Positions 41,531 to 49,049 of a stretch of DNA of 64,000 nt are shown here, one piece after another. Below the pieces are notes generated by a model. The model did no database searches. It was given only the letters and a program-made list of their open reading frames with translations, and was not told where the DNA came from. Both the position numbers and the translations under genes were made by a program. The stretch comes from Paraburkholderia sp. HP33-1 (lineage in GTDB: Bacteria > Pseudomonadota > Gammaproteobacteria > Burkholderiales > Burkholderiaceae), in assembly GCF_021390595.1 (NCBI RefSeq), contig NZ_JAJEJR010000001.1:1-64000 (forward strand). The letters are read 5' to 3'. Numbering within the stretch: position 1 is the first letter of the stretch; each line of letters begins with the position of its first letter.

Positions 41531-41654
41531 GGCCGCCATCGACAATGCCTCGACGCCGGGCAGAACCGGGCCGTATTTTGCGTTCTAGAATCAGGGAAGC
41601 GGATACACCATGTGTTGACGTTGTGCTGACCGATGATCAGTGTGGAGATTGACG

Positions 41655-41894
41655 ATGGCGACCTATACCGGTATCCCGGAAAGAAGGGCGAATGCCTCGC
41701 CGACTGAAAACCTTCTTTCTGAGGCAAAAAATCTGGGCGTTGATGTCTCGAACGTGACAGAAGCGGAACTTGCCCGCGCCACGTCCGACAGGCGTGCCGA
41801 GCTATGGCTGAAGGAAAACGCGGAAGCGATCGCGTACTACAACGACTACATCGAGAAAAATGGTCTACCGCTCGAAAACTACCGGAAGTTCTGA
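41655..41894 (+). CDS. Orphan CcdA-family antitoxin
   Basis: This is a 79-residue protein whose C-terminal half fits the CcdA antitoxin family: RRAELWLKENAEAIAYYNDY followed by IEKNGLPLENYRKF, the segment that binds and neutralises the gyrase poison CcdB. The ATG at 41655 lies behind GGAGATTGACG. A ccdB gene normally follows within a few bases, but here only a hairpin and a convergent gene follow. It may be a leftover of a broken module or a functional anti-addiction gene that neutralises CcdB of competing plasmids. The N-terminal DNA-binding part is not clearly ribbon-helix-helix. Confidence 0.75.
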   Translation: MATYTGIPERRANASPTENLLSEAKNLGVDVSNVTEAELARATSDRRAELWLKENAEAIAYYNDYIEKNGLPLENYRKF

Positions 41895-41921
41895 TAGAAC
41901 GATTCCGTGCCTCGGCTTTCT

Positions 41922-41942
41922 CCCCGTGGCATTGCCACGGGG
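41922..41942. terminator. Hairpin between ccdA-like gene and convergent gene
   Basis: A perfect 9-bp stem (CCCCGTGGC / GCCACGGGG) with a 3-nt ATT loop lies between two convergent genes. No T run follows on either strand, so factor-independent termination would be weak. Confidence 0.4.
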
Positions 41943-41953
41943 AACTGCGTCAA

Positions 41954-42316
41954 TTAGTCGGATGAGTCAACGAGCCCCCAGTCGATCGCCAGTTGCTCGA
42001 AGCGTTTTGCACCAAGGCAAAAATATTGATCGATACTGTGCGAGCAGGCCAGGGTGTCCATTTTAAGAACACGAAGTACGTCGTCGAAGCATTCCCGGTC
42101 GAGCATGCGCAGGTCGGTGAGCTGAAACGGGAAACGCTTCGAGTTGTACAGGCCGAGCAGGAACAGGGCAACGACATAGCTCGCTCCTGAGTCCTCGTGG
42201 GCGATGGCGAACAGCCGGCGCAGGGCAGGAACCCCATCGTCGACGAGGTCCTGGTTGGGCTGGTTATTGTGCAGGATCTGGTTGAGAAATTCCTGGAAGG
42301 GGTCGCGAGTCGACAT
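41954..42316 (-). CDS. Hypothetical protein, 120 residues
   Basis: This is a soluble, mainly helical protein of 120 residues, starting MSTRDPFQEFLNQILHNNQP and containing ALRRLFAIAHEDSGASYVVALFLLGLYNSKRFPF. It resembles small conserved proteins found on plasmids and islands of Burkholderiales that carry a domain of unknown function (DUF7673-like, as I recall it). The codon pattern is protein-like and the frame is free of alternatives. It converges with the orphan ccdA gene. No function is known to me. Confidence 0.65.
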   Translation of the reverse strand: MSTRDPFQEFLNQILHNNQPNQDLVDDGVPALRRLFAIAHEDSGASYVVALFLLGLYNSKRFPFQLTDLRMLDRECFDDVLRVLKMDTLACSHSIDQYFCLGAKRFEQLAIDWGLVDSSD

Positions 42317-42423
42317 GTGATGGCTCCGGTTGGTTGTCGTGGCACATCGTTATGTCGAACACGTGCGTATATGCGTGTTCGGATACCGGGCTTGACCTAA
42401 CGTAGAGAGTGGAGGACCCGATA

Positions 42424-42573
42424 ATGGACGGAAGGATGATTGCGATCGCGCGTCGCCTGTTTCCTCGCGCACAGGGCCGGGAAGCAGTCGTTGCATTGTC
42501 GGCGGTGATTTCCGGCGCGATCGGATCGATCGCGACCCTGGTCACCATGGCCATGTTGATTTGGGGGCGCTGA
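42424..42573 (+). CDS. Small membrane protein, 49 residues
   Basis: An ATG at 42424 behind a good ribosome site (GTGGAGGACCC) opens 49 codons. The product has a basic N-terminus (MDGRMIAIARRLFPRAQGR) and one hydrophobic segment (about 21-47, with AVISGAIGSIATLVTMAML). This is a typical small inner-membrane protein. It stands alone between two minus-strand genes. No family is recognised; toxins of type I systems have similar size and shape, but no antisense RNA can be shown. Confidence 0.45.
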   Translation: MDGRMIAIARRLFPRAQGREAVVALSAVISGAIGSIATLVTMAMLIWGR

Positions 42574-42596
42574 AGCGTTACGTCTGATCAGTAACG

Positions 42597-43394
42597 TCAG
42601 GAAACGACCGTGTTTTCGGCCTGTTCGGGAAATGCGCACAGAAAGGCCTCGCGTCTTTCCGCATGTGTCAGCCCATTAATCACGGGCCGATCCGGCAGGA
42701 AACGGACGTAAGCAAGGAAAGAACGTTCGGACAATTGCGGCCCACTGGCCGGCCGCAGGCGTTTCCAGTCGCGCCGCAGTTCGGCGACAAGCTTGCCGAC
42801 CTGTCGGCGCACGAGACGAAAACCCGGCTCAGCGTACAGCCGGTCGAGCAGGATCTCGGCATCGGCGTCCCGCAAGGCACCGTCGATTTCGATCTGCCGG
42901 CGCCGATCCGGGGACAATGAAGCGATCCGATGAATGCGATCGAGGCACAGGTTGTAGCTGCGATGGGTTAATCGCCACGACCAGGATTTGCCGTCGTGGA
43001 CCAGTTCGTGTTGCTGATCGGATGATTTCAGCCGCGAATGCGGATCGCGCAGATCCTGAAGCTGCTCGCGTTGGGTTACGAGGCCACGGCCTTCGCTTGC
43101 CAGTAATACCCAGTCGACAACCCGTTGTCCGTTTGCGCCCCGCGCAGTCAATCGTACGGCATGCAGGCAGGTGCTGGCCTCACCGGCCATTCGGCGTTTG
43201 TGCTTGGTCTGGCGACTGAGCTCCGTGCCATAGGCTTCAGCGAATTTTTTTGCAAGTCGGTCGAAGCCCGCGAGGTCCGTTCGTCCCGACGTATAGAAGA
43301 AGTGCTGATGGGTCGCAGCCTGCTGGAGGCGCTGCATGTAGCGGATTTTGTCGGGATGGAGCATGGCGCATACGCCGAGGATGATTTTCATCAT
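42597..43394 (-). CDS. Basic protein of unknown function, 265 residues
   Basis: This is a soluble, Arg-rich protein of 265 residues. The start is uncertain: MMKIILGVCAMLHPDKIRYM offers Met codons at 43394, 43391 and 43364. Middle and C-terminal parts contain many Arg/Lys-rich helices (SRQTKHKRRMAGEAS, VAELRRDWKRLRPASG) and suggest nucleic-acid binding. Directly upstream lies an A+T-rich region with iteron-like direct repeats, so a replication or maintenance role is possible. I do not recognise a known Rep family, and this remains a guess from context. Confidence 0.6.
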   Translation of the reverse strand: MMKIILGVCAMLHPDKIRYMQRLQQAATHQHFFYTSGRTDLAGFDRLAKKFAEAYGTELSRQTKHKRRMAGEASTCLHAVRLTARGANGQRVVDWVLLASEGRGLVTQREQLQDLRDPHSRLKSSDQQHELVHDGKSWSWRLTHRSYNLCLDRIHRIASLSPDRRRQIEIDGALRDADAEILLDRLYAEPGFRLVRRQVGKLVAELRRDWKRLRPASGPQLSERSFLAYVRFLPDRPVINGLTHAERREAFLCAFPEQAENTVVS

Positions 43395-43815
43395 TATAAA
43401 TTAGCAAAGCTAATTAAATGGAATATAAATCTACTTTTACAATTATCAATACGTGTTATGGATGATCTGCGATGCCAGGTGAACCCGCGATTTTCTGATC
43501 GAATGTGCAATGCGATATGTGCACTGCACACTGCGATATGTGCAGTGTGCAGTGTGCAGTGTGTAGTGCACATAGACCGGATGAAACACTGGCCTAGTGG
43601 GCGTCCGCGGGGACGGCATAAAGAGACGGCATTTATATTTAGAGGGTGTGCGGGCGTAAAAATGAGTCGCCGAAGGCGACATGATTAATAGAGGTTCCGA
43701 TTTTTCGTTTACGTATCAGGGTGCGACGGAAATTCCATTGGGAATTGTACAAAAATCGCGAAATTTTTAGCTTTATTCAGCGAGGTATCGGCCGCGCTAA
43801 CCCGTCTCAGGTCAG
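43395..43815. other. A+T-rich non-coding region with repeat cluster
   Basis: These 421 bp contain no supported gene and are far lower in G+C than the chromosome. They include the repeat cluster at 43511-43573 and further A+T-rich runs on both sides (43385-43450 and 43730-43790). The region lies upstream of the 265-residue basic protein and downstream of the 98-residue protein, both on the minus strand. Confidence 0.5.
43511..43573. repeat. Iteron-like direct repeats inside an inverted repeat
   Basis: TGCGATATGTGCA occurs at 43511-43523 and 43532-43544, exactly 21 bp apart (two helix turns). The second copy runs into three perfect tandem GTGCAGT units and one GTGTAGT (43540-43567). The whole block is enclosed by ATGTGCACT (43517-43525) and its complement AGTGCACAT (43565-43573). 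This pattern suits a protein binding array. Confidence 0.7.
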
Positions 43816-44112
43816 TCAGAAAAAGATGTTCAGATTACCCAACAAGTTAAGCGCCGACCTGGTATTCGGCTGATAGGCAATGCTCGTCATGTGATTGACA
43901 TGGCTGACCCCGACGCTGCCGTAGACCCAACGCATCAACCGCGCATTGTAGGAAAGCGTGATGGCCTTCGAGTCCCGATGCACGAGCGCACCTTCTGCCT
44001 GGTAGAGGTGAATGCGCATATCCGCGTACAACATCCCGAAGCGGCTGACGCGTACTTTGACGAGCTTGAGCGGATACTTCAGTTCGTCTGCGTGGCAGTG
44101 TGAGTTCGGCAT
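43816..44112 (-). CDS. Hypothetical protein, 98 residues
   Basis: From the ATG at 44112 the frame encodes 98 residues starting MPNSHCHADELKYPLKLVKV, with alternating hydrophobic and charged positions that suggest a mostly beta protein. An earlier start at 44160 would add 16 residues and overlap the upstream gene. It lies directly behind the 385-residue gene on the same strand and is probably cotranscribed. No family is recognised. The G+C content is low, as in the rest of this part of the island. Confidence 0.5.
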   Translation of the reverse strand: MPNSHCHADELKYPLKLVKVRVSRFGMLYADMRIHLYQAEGALVHRDSKAITLSYNARLMRWVYGSVGVSHVNHMTSIAYQPNTRSALNLLGNLNIFF

Positions 44113-44128
44113 CGCGCTATAGCCATCA

Positions 44129-45286
44129 CTACGATTGCGGGGTGGTATCCCACGGACCATGAAGGTTGGTCGCCACGTGTGACATTTCTTCGCACGTCGT
44201 ATTCAGACCTTCGACCCATTGATCCCTTTCAGCTGGATTGACCGATCCGCTCAAAAAACTACTGTCCCGTGCGATGACGTATCCGGAAACTGCTCGGAAT
44301 GAGGCGCTACCGTACAGGCCAGACTCATCTAGTGGATCAACGTGACCGCGACGAATGTACTCACTGACTACCGTCACGAATTTTTCTTTCAGAGGTTCCA
44401 TCCAGGATTGACTGGCGAATTGCACGACCTGATCCCAGACAATCCGGTCCAGGATAATGGCCATATCAATATAAGAAAGCAGTAGCGATTCACGCAGGAG
44501 AAGTCCTACGATTGTGAGTCGATCCAGTCTGTCCGGGACGCGGGATAAGGATAAATTCAACCACTGGGTATAAACGCCGGCAAATGATAGTTCGGTGATG
44601 GTTCCCTGCGAGTCAGCGGCGATCTTGTGGACGTAAGGGTCGACAATTTTTGAGAGGTCCTTCTCAAGACGCACGAGCCCATGATGATCGAGCAATGCGT
44701 TCAGCTCCTGCCGAACCATCTTCAAATTCGGGGCTTCCTTCCCAAATATTGTCCAGAACGGCGATTCAATTAACGCCTTTGTCCCTTCGAAGGGTTGTGT
44801 CCCATCTCGGTGCCTCGTCTTATCAACTGCTTCGGTCAGGTACATCGAAGTCTTGGTTGACGAGCCGACTTTACGTTCGACAGACACTTTTCTTGGATGC
44901 CAGCCATCACTCAGCACGCGCGCAAAAATTTTTCCGCGATCAGTTCTGCTGGTACCCGCGAATTCCCGATCGCGTCGTTCATCACTCCAGTCCGGCGGGC
45001 AGATCGATTTGACCTTGTAGTACCACGTCCAAACCTGCAGCTTTTCGATGGGCGATTTAGGCGGGCGTCCGGGCTGCGGTGGCTTGGGTTCGGATTTGAT
45101 CCACGCTCTTTGCCCTTGCTTGAGTAAAGCCTTCAGATCCTGTTCAAGAGCCTTCTCCTCATCTACCAGCATTTGTGAGTGAGTCCTTTCCTCGTCCAGG
45201 ATAGCTTGTGCTCGGGCCAGGAATTTATTCTCAGGATCGACTTTGGCGTGCAGGGTTTTCATGGCTGGATGGAACAAATAATTCAC
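44129..45286 (-). CDS. Hypothetical protein, 385 residues
   Basis: This is a soluble protein of 385 residues with a helical, partly coiled-coil N-terminus (about 10-60: AQAILDEERTHSQMLVDEEK followed by more Glu/Lys-rich sequence), a proline-rich linker (KPPQPGRPPKSP) and a large mainly helical C-terminal part. No catalytic motif or family is evident. It is divergent to a small HTH gene (45354), with 67 bp between, so that protein may regulate it. A later Met at 45262 is an alternative start. Composition marks it as foreign to the backbone. Confidence 0.6.
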   Translation of the reverse strand: MNYLFHPAMKTLHAKVDPENKFLARAQAILDEERTHSQMLVDEEKALEQDLKALLKQGQRAWIKSEPKPPQPGRPPKSPIEKLQVWTWYYKVKSICPPDWSDERRDREFAGTSRTDRGKIFARVLSDGWHPRKVSVERKVGSSTKTSMYLTEAVDKTRHRDGTQPFEGTKALIESPFWTIFGKEAPNLKMVRQELNALLDHHGLVRLEKDLSKIVDPYVHKIAADSQGTITELSFAGVYTQWLNLSLSRVPDRLDRLTIVGLLLRESLLLSYIDMAIILDRIVWDQVVQFASQSWMEPLKEKFVTVVSEYIRRGHVDPLDESGLYGSASFRAVSGYVIARDSSFLSGSVNPAERDQWVEGLNTTCEEMSHVATNLHGPWDTTPQS

Positions 45287-45353
45287 TAATTAAAGGCGAC
45301 CACGATTCGTACCAGATCGGCAAAATACGCTCAAATACTGTGAACGATCGCAA

Positions 45354-45623
45354 ATGACCATGGGAGGTAAAAACGACTTGGAGCTTGAGGAAAAACTGAT
45401 GTGCCAATTTGGTCCGTTGATCGGCGGTGCAGATCTGCGTCAGGCATTGGGGTTCAGGTCTGCCGTGACGTTTCGCCGGGCAGTCAGGCAGGGAAAACTG
45501 CCGGTCAGGGTTTTCGAATTGGAGGGCCGCAAAGGGTGGTTTGCATTGACCACCGACATTGTGGAATGGCTGACTCGGGTGAGTGTCGCATCGATGGCAG
45601 TGGCAATGCCTGGCGATTTGTAG
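45354..45623 (+). CDS. Small HTH-like regulatory protein (AlpA/PrtN type)
   Basis: This is an 89-residue protein with a predicted DNA-binding fold: ALGFRSAVTFRRAVRQGKLPV followed by FALTTDIVEWL is the winged-helix pattern of AlpA/PrtN-like and excisionase-like proteins of phages and islands. Three starts are possible: 45354, 45360 and 45399; the last has the best ribosome site (GAGGAAAA) and would give 74 residues. It is divergent to the 385-residue gene and lies upstream of the replication genes. The role may be control of either side. Confidence 0.55.
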   Translation: MTMGGKNDLELEEKLMCQFGPLIGGADLRQALGFRSAVTFRRAVRQGKLPVRVFELEGRKGWFALTTDIVEWLTRVSVASMAVAMPGDL

Positions 45624-45954
45624 CCAGAGACAGGCCAATAACCAAAAGGAGGTTTGACATGTAGCGCGGATTTGCCTGGGAGCGTTGCGCTGAGAAAGAA
45701 GAATGCTGCTGACTGGAAATCGCAGTATCCGTTTTTTCCCACGCATACGTCAAGTCTCCTATCGTTAGTTTTTCATCGGGCAGGCTGAAGGATGATCTCA
45801 TCCATTAATTTCGGTTTGCTAAATAAATCAGTTAATGGCTGAGGGTGGCGTTCGCCTTCTGCTAACCAAATTGGGGGGCGAATGGGAGAAAGTATGTTCA
45901 GCAACTGCGTGCCTGGGGTACTGCATGTGCCGATTTTCGGCAAGAGGGGTATCG
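45624..45954. other. Intergenic region upstream of the replication module
   Basis: No supported gene is found in these 331 bp. The replication gene frame is open back to 45835 but carries no protein-like signal before 45955. Promoters of the replication and integration genes should lie here; I could not assign boxes with confidence. Confidence 0.4.
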
Positions 45955-46962
45955 ATGGTTGATCCCCGTACCGTGCCTCATGCCTTCACGGAGGATTTTC
46001 AGGCCTCCAAGGCGATTTATCGCCGTATCGAAGTGCGTATGTGGGGCGACGAGAAGTTTCGCCAGCTGACGCCGATCCAGGTCTGTGGACAGGGCCTTTG
46101 GATTTACCTGCTCACCGGTCATCACACTCGCCACATTCCCGGAATTTTTCGCACGGGGCGCGCGGCGATGGCAGAAGAACTGGGCTGGACGCTCGACGAA
46201 TTCGACAAGGCCTTCGCAGAAATCTCGAAGAAGGGCATGGCAAAAGCGGACTGGGCTGCCCGCGTGGTTTGGGTTCCCAATGCCCTGAAGTGCAACCCGC
46301 CTCAATCCCCGAATGTCGTGAAGTCTTGGGGGAAGGAATGGGAGTTGATCCCCGAGTGTGACTTGAAGTGCGAGGCAATGGCATCGCTTCGGATCAACGT
46401 TCATGTTATCGGGGAGGCTTTCGGAAAGGCTTTTGATGAGACTTTCGGACTGGCGCCAAAGGCATCCAGGAAGTCTCGGGAAAAGGTATCGGCGAAACAG
46501 GAACAGGAACAGGAACAGGAACAGGAACAGGAACAGGAACAGGAACAGGAACAGGAACAGGAACAGGAACAGGAACAGGAGCAGGCAGACGGGCGCGATG
46601 TCGTCGAGGAAATTTTCGATTACTGGAGAAAAACTATGAATTCATCGCGCTCGAAGCTTGACGGCAGCCGGCGGAAGGCCATCCAGGGCGCGCTCACGAT
46701 GGGCTATTCGCCGCGCGACCTGTGCTTGGCCATACGTGGTTGTAGCCAAACTCCCTACAACATGGGGAAGAACGAGAAGGGCCAGCGCTACACCGGCCTC
46801 GCTCTCATTTTGCGCGACGCAGACCAGATCGACCGCTTCATTGCGAACGATTTGAATCCGCCCGAGGCTCAACCCAAAAACAATCTTGCAGCCGTTAGTG
46901 CGGCGAATGCTGCGGCATTTCTTGGTGGCGAAGCAGATCCCAACATCCTTGACATGGAGTGA
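45955..46962 (+). CDS. Phage-type replication protein with Glu-Gln repeat linker
   Basis: This is a 335-residue protein resembling phage replication initiators of the O/DnaD-like kind. The N-terminal domain (about 1-170, with KAIYRRIEVRMWGDEKFRQL) contains a winged-helix pattern, and the C-terminal domain (about 215-310: VEEIFDYWRKTMNSSRSKLD and RRKAIQGALTMGY) resembles helicase-loader regions. Between them a pure (EQ)n linker of about 14 units is encoded by a hexanucleotide repeat. The ATG at 45955 behind AAGAGGGGT is chosen. The next gene starts within a few bases, and both probably support replication of the excised element. Confidence 0.65.
   Translation: MVDPRTVPHAFTEDFQASKAIYRRIEVRMWGDEKFRQLTPIQVCGQGLWIYLLTGHHTRHIPGIFRTGRAAMAEELGWTLDEFDKAFAEISKKGMAKADWAARVVWVPNALKCNPPQSPNVVKSWGKEWELIPECDLKCEAMASLRINVHVIGEAFGKAFDETFGLAPKASRKSREKVSAKQEQEQEQEQEQEQEQEQEQEQEQEQEQEQADGRDVVEEIFDYWRKTMNSSRSKLDGSRRKAIQGALTMGYSPRDLCLAIRGCSQTPYNMGKNEKGQRYTGLALILRDADQIDRFIANDLNPPEAQPKNNLAAVSAANAAAFLGGEADPNILDME
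46501..46584 (+). repeat. Hexanucleotide repeat (GAACAG)13 inside the replication gene
   Basis: Thirteen perfect GAACAG units (46501-46578) are followed by one variant unit GAGCAG. They encode alternating Glu-Gln. Changes in unit number keep the reading frame, so length may vary between strains without loss of the protein. Confidence 0.95.
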
Positions 46963-46967
46963 GCGGC

Positions 46968-47762
46968 ATGAAGCCCAACGAAAAACAGGTTTTCCTGAAG
47001 ATGCTTTCTCGGACGTTCCGTACGGTTCGCCAGCCGCTGCCTGATCCTGAGGTATTGGGTGTTTGGTGGGGCAAGCTTGAGCCGTACCCGTTGGAAATGG
47101 TGGCTTCTGCACTTTCGAGGCACCTCGACGTAAGCGACTTTGCGCCGACGCCGGCGGCGATCCTCAAGTATCTCCCAAAGCGTCGTCAAGATCATCTGGA
47201 GGCTGACGAGGCTTGGGCGCTTGCCTCAGTGGCAGTCGATGAAAACGAAACGGTGATCTGGACGGATCAGATTGCCGAAGCGTGGTCGAACGCAAAGCCG
47301 CTCTTTGATGGCCGGGGGAACGTGGCAGCCCGAATGGCCTTCAAGGCAGCCTACGTCCGCATTATCGAGCGGGCGGTCGCAACGGATCAGCCGGTGATTT
47401 GGCGCATCTCGTTTGGTGCTGATCCGGATCGTCGCCGGCAGGCCTTGGAGCAGGCGGAGCGGGACGGCCGCCTCACGGCAGAGCAGGCTCGTGATGCCTT
47501 GCCGCCTCCGGATGCAACCCGCAATGGGTGGCCTCTGCTTGCTTCTTCCGGCAAGAATTGTGGACTCAATGGGATCGGGGCAGGGTACCTGGCGCAGGTG
47601 ATGGAATTCCTTGGCATGGCCGCTTCTGCGAAGGGGAGCGCTGCCGCGAAAAAATCGCAGAAAGCCCAAACGCAGCGCAAGCAGTTGGCGGCAAAAAAAC
47701 GTGCGATCGACGAAAAAGTCCAGAAATACGAGAAGGGCAAGGGGGACAGCGAAAGTGAGTGA
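46968..47762 (+). CDS. Phage-type replication accessory protein
   Basis: This is a 264-residue protein. The N-terminal ~110 residues (KQVFLKMLSRTFRTVRQPLP and VWWGKLEPYPLEMVASALSR) resemble the G39P-like/helicase-loader accessory domain that follows phage initiator genes. The C-terminal tail is very rich in Lys, Ala and Gln. The ATG at 46968 lies 5 bases after the previous stop behind GGAG; a GTG at 46959 overlapping that stop is an alternative. It overlaps the next gene by 8 bp. Role in loading a host helicase is inferred from position and fold only. Confidence 0.6.
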   Translation: MKPNEKQVFLKMLSRTFRTVRQPLPDPEVLGVWWGKLEPYPLEMVASALSRHLDVSDFAPTPAAILKYLPKRRQDHLEADEAWALASVAVDENETVIWTDQIAEAWSNAKPLFDGRGNVAARMAFKAAYVRIIERAVATDQPVIWRISFGADPDRRRQALEQAERDGRLTAEQARDALPPPDATRNGWPLLASSGKNCGLNGIGAGYLAQVMEFLGMAASAKGSAAAKKSQKAQTQRKQLAAKKRAIDEKVQKYEKGKGDSESE

Positions 47763-48090
47763 TGACGTTGCCCTAACTCTGCGACAAGTCGCCGATCGGC
47801 TGCAACTTTCGTACAGCACGGTTTTCTCCATGCGAGAGCATATCGGGTTTCGGTTGCCAGGATCGCGCGTTTGGCGAGTGCTGCCTTCCAGACTTGCCGA
47901 ACTGAGTGAAACCAAGAACAATGGAACCCGGCTATCGATGCGGGTCGCTGGAGAAAATGCATGGCAATCCGCAAAGATAAAAAATCCGGTATCTGGCACC
48001 TCGACATCCGCACGCCAGGCGGTCAGAGAATTAGACGCTCTGCTGACACTGCGGACAAAAAGGAAGCGCAGGAATACCACGACCGGCTGA
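47755..48090 (+). CDS. Excisionase-like HTH protein
   Basis: This is a 111-residue protein from GTG 47755, which overlaps the previous stop. The N-terminal half is an AlpA/MerR-like winged helix (LTLRQVADRLQLSYSTVFSM and FRLPGSRVWRVLPSRLAEL), as in excisionases and helix-turn-helix domain 17 proteins. It overlaps the integrase gene by 130 bp in another frame, an arrangement known for phage xis-int pairs. It probably directs excision together with the integrase. The C-terminal third lies in the overlap and may be less constrained. Confidence 0.6.
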   Translation: MSDDVALTLRQVADRLQLSYSTVFSMREHIGFRLPGSRVWRVLPSRLAELSETKNNGTRLSMRVAGENAWQSAKIKNPVSGTSTSARQAVRELDALLTLRTKRKRRNTTTG

Positions 48091-49028
48091 AAGCCGATCT
48101 GTGGCGGCAGGACAAGCTTGGCGAGGCCCCTGACAGAACATTTGAGGAGGCCGCCGTGCGGTTCTTGCGGGAATGTGAGGGCCAGCGCGATTACGCGACG
48201 AAGCTTCGGCATATCGCGTACTGGCGCGAGCAGTTTCCCGGCCGTCTGGTTCGTTCTTTAACCTCTGACGAAATCACCGACTCGTTGCCCACGCACCGGG
48301 TTGTCAAGGGCAAGCCCGTGGAGTTGCTAACCGGTAGCACGCGCAACCGGTATATCGCCACCATCAAGCGCCTGCTGAATCTGTGCGTGGCGTGGGAGTG
48401 GATCGACCGGGTGCCCAGGTTTCCCCGGTACATCGAGCCGGAGGTGCGTGTTCGCTGGGAGTCACCCGAGGTAATTACTGCGCTTATCAACGCGCTACGG
48501 TTGCCCTGGATGCGCGACGCTGCTGTTGTTGCCGTAGCCACGGGCATGCGTCAGTCCGAGCTGTTTGGACTCACGCCGTCCCAGGTCGATCTGGCCCAGA
48601 GCAATGCATGGGTCACGCATGAGGGGGCTAAATCCAAGCGTGCCCGCGCGGTACCCTTGAATGGTGACGCGGTCGGCGTGCTGACTCGCCGGTTGAAGTC
48701 GGCGGAACGCCTGGCTTTTACGCGTGGAGAGGGGCTGGACGCTCGCATCCAGCAAATCGACACGCGGGATTTCGAGCGGGCCTGTCGGGCGGTCGGCATC
48801 GAGGATTTCCACTGGCATGACCTGCGCCATACTTGGGCAAGCTGGCACGTCCAGCGTGGCACGCCGCTGATGGTGCTGAAGGAGCTGGGAGGATGGGAAA
48901 CGATCGAGATGGTGCAGAAGTACGCCCACCTCGCCCCTAGCCACTTGGCCGCCCACGCGGACACGGTCAAGTTTTGGTCAAGCACCGGGGAGCAGAAAGA
49001 AAAAATGCCGCTGGCTAGAGCGGCATAG
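47961..49028 (+). CDS. int: Tyrosine-type site-specific integrase
   Basis: This is a phage-type integrase of 355 residues. An N-terminal arm-binding domain (MAIRKDKKSGIWHLDIRTPG) and a core-binding SAM-like region (about 60-150) precede the catalytic domain. Catalytic residues: Arg in GMRQSELFGL, the HxxR box HDLRHTWASWH, a Trp in GGWE (the usual second His position), and the nucleophile Tyr in MVQKYAHL. The ATG at 47961 follows GGAGAAAATGC. It lies 25 bp from the tRNA-Lys 3' end and the right repeat, so it certainly catalysed integration of the island at this tRNA. The frame is intact and the element may still excise. Confidence 0.95.
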   Translation: MAIRKDKKSGIWHLDIRTPGGQRIRRSADTADKKEAQEYHDRLKADLWRQDKLGEAPDRTFEEAAVRFLRECEGQRDYATKLRHIAYWREQFPGRLVRSLTSDEITDSLPTHRVVKGKPVELLTGSTRNRYIATIKRLLNLCVAWEWIDRVPRFPRYIEPEVRVRWESPEVITALINALRLPWMRDAAVVAVATGMRQSELFGLTPSQVDLAQSNAWVTHEGAKSKRARAVPLNGDAVGVLTRRLKSAERLAFTRGEGLDARIQQIDTRDFERACRAVGIEDFHWHDLRHTWASWHVQRGTPLMVLKELGGWETIEMVQKYAHLAPSHLAAHADTVKFWSSTGEQKEKMPLARAA

Positions 49029-49049
49029 TTTCTTGATTCTTAAGGAAAT

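Noticed and set aside
41895..41953. A ccdB toxin gene behind the CcdA-like gene
   Set aside because: Only 59 bp separate it from a convergent gene, with no open frame of toxin length on the plus strand.
46501..46584. CRISPR array
   Set aside because: The hexamer repeat has no spacers and lies in frame inside a gene; no other spaced repeats of CRISPR type were seen in the window.
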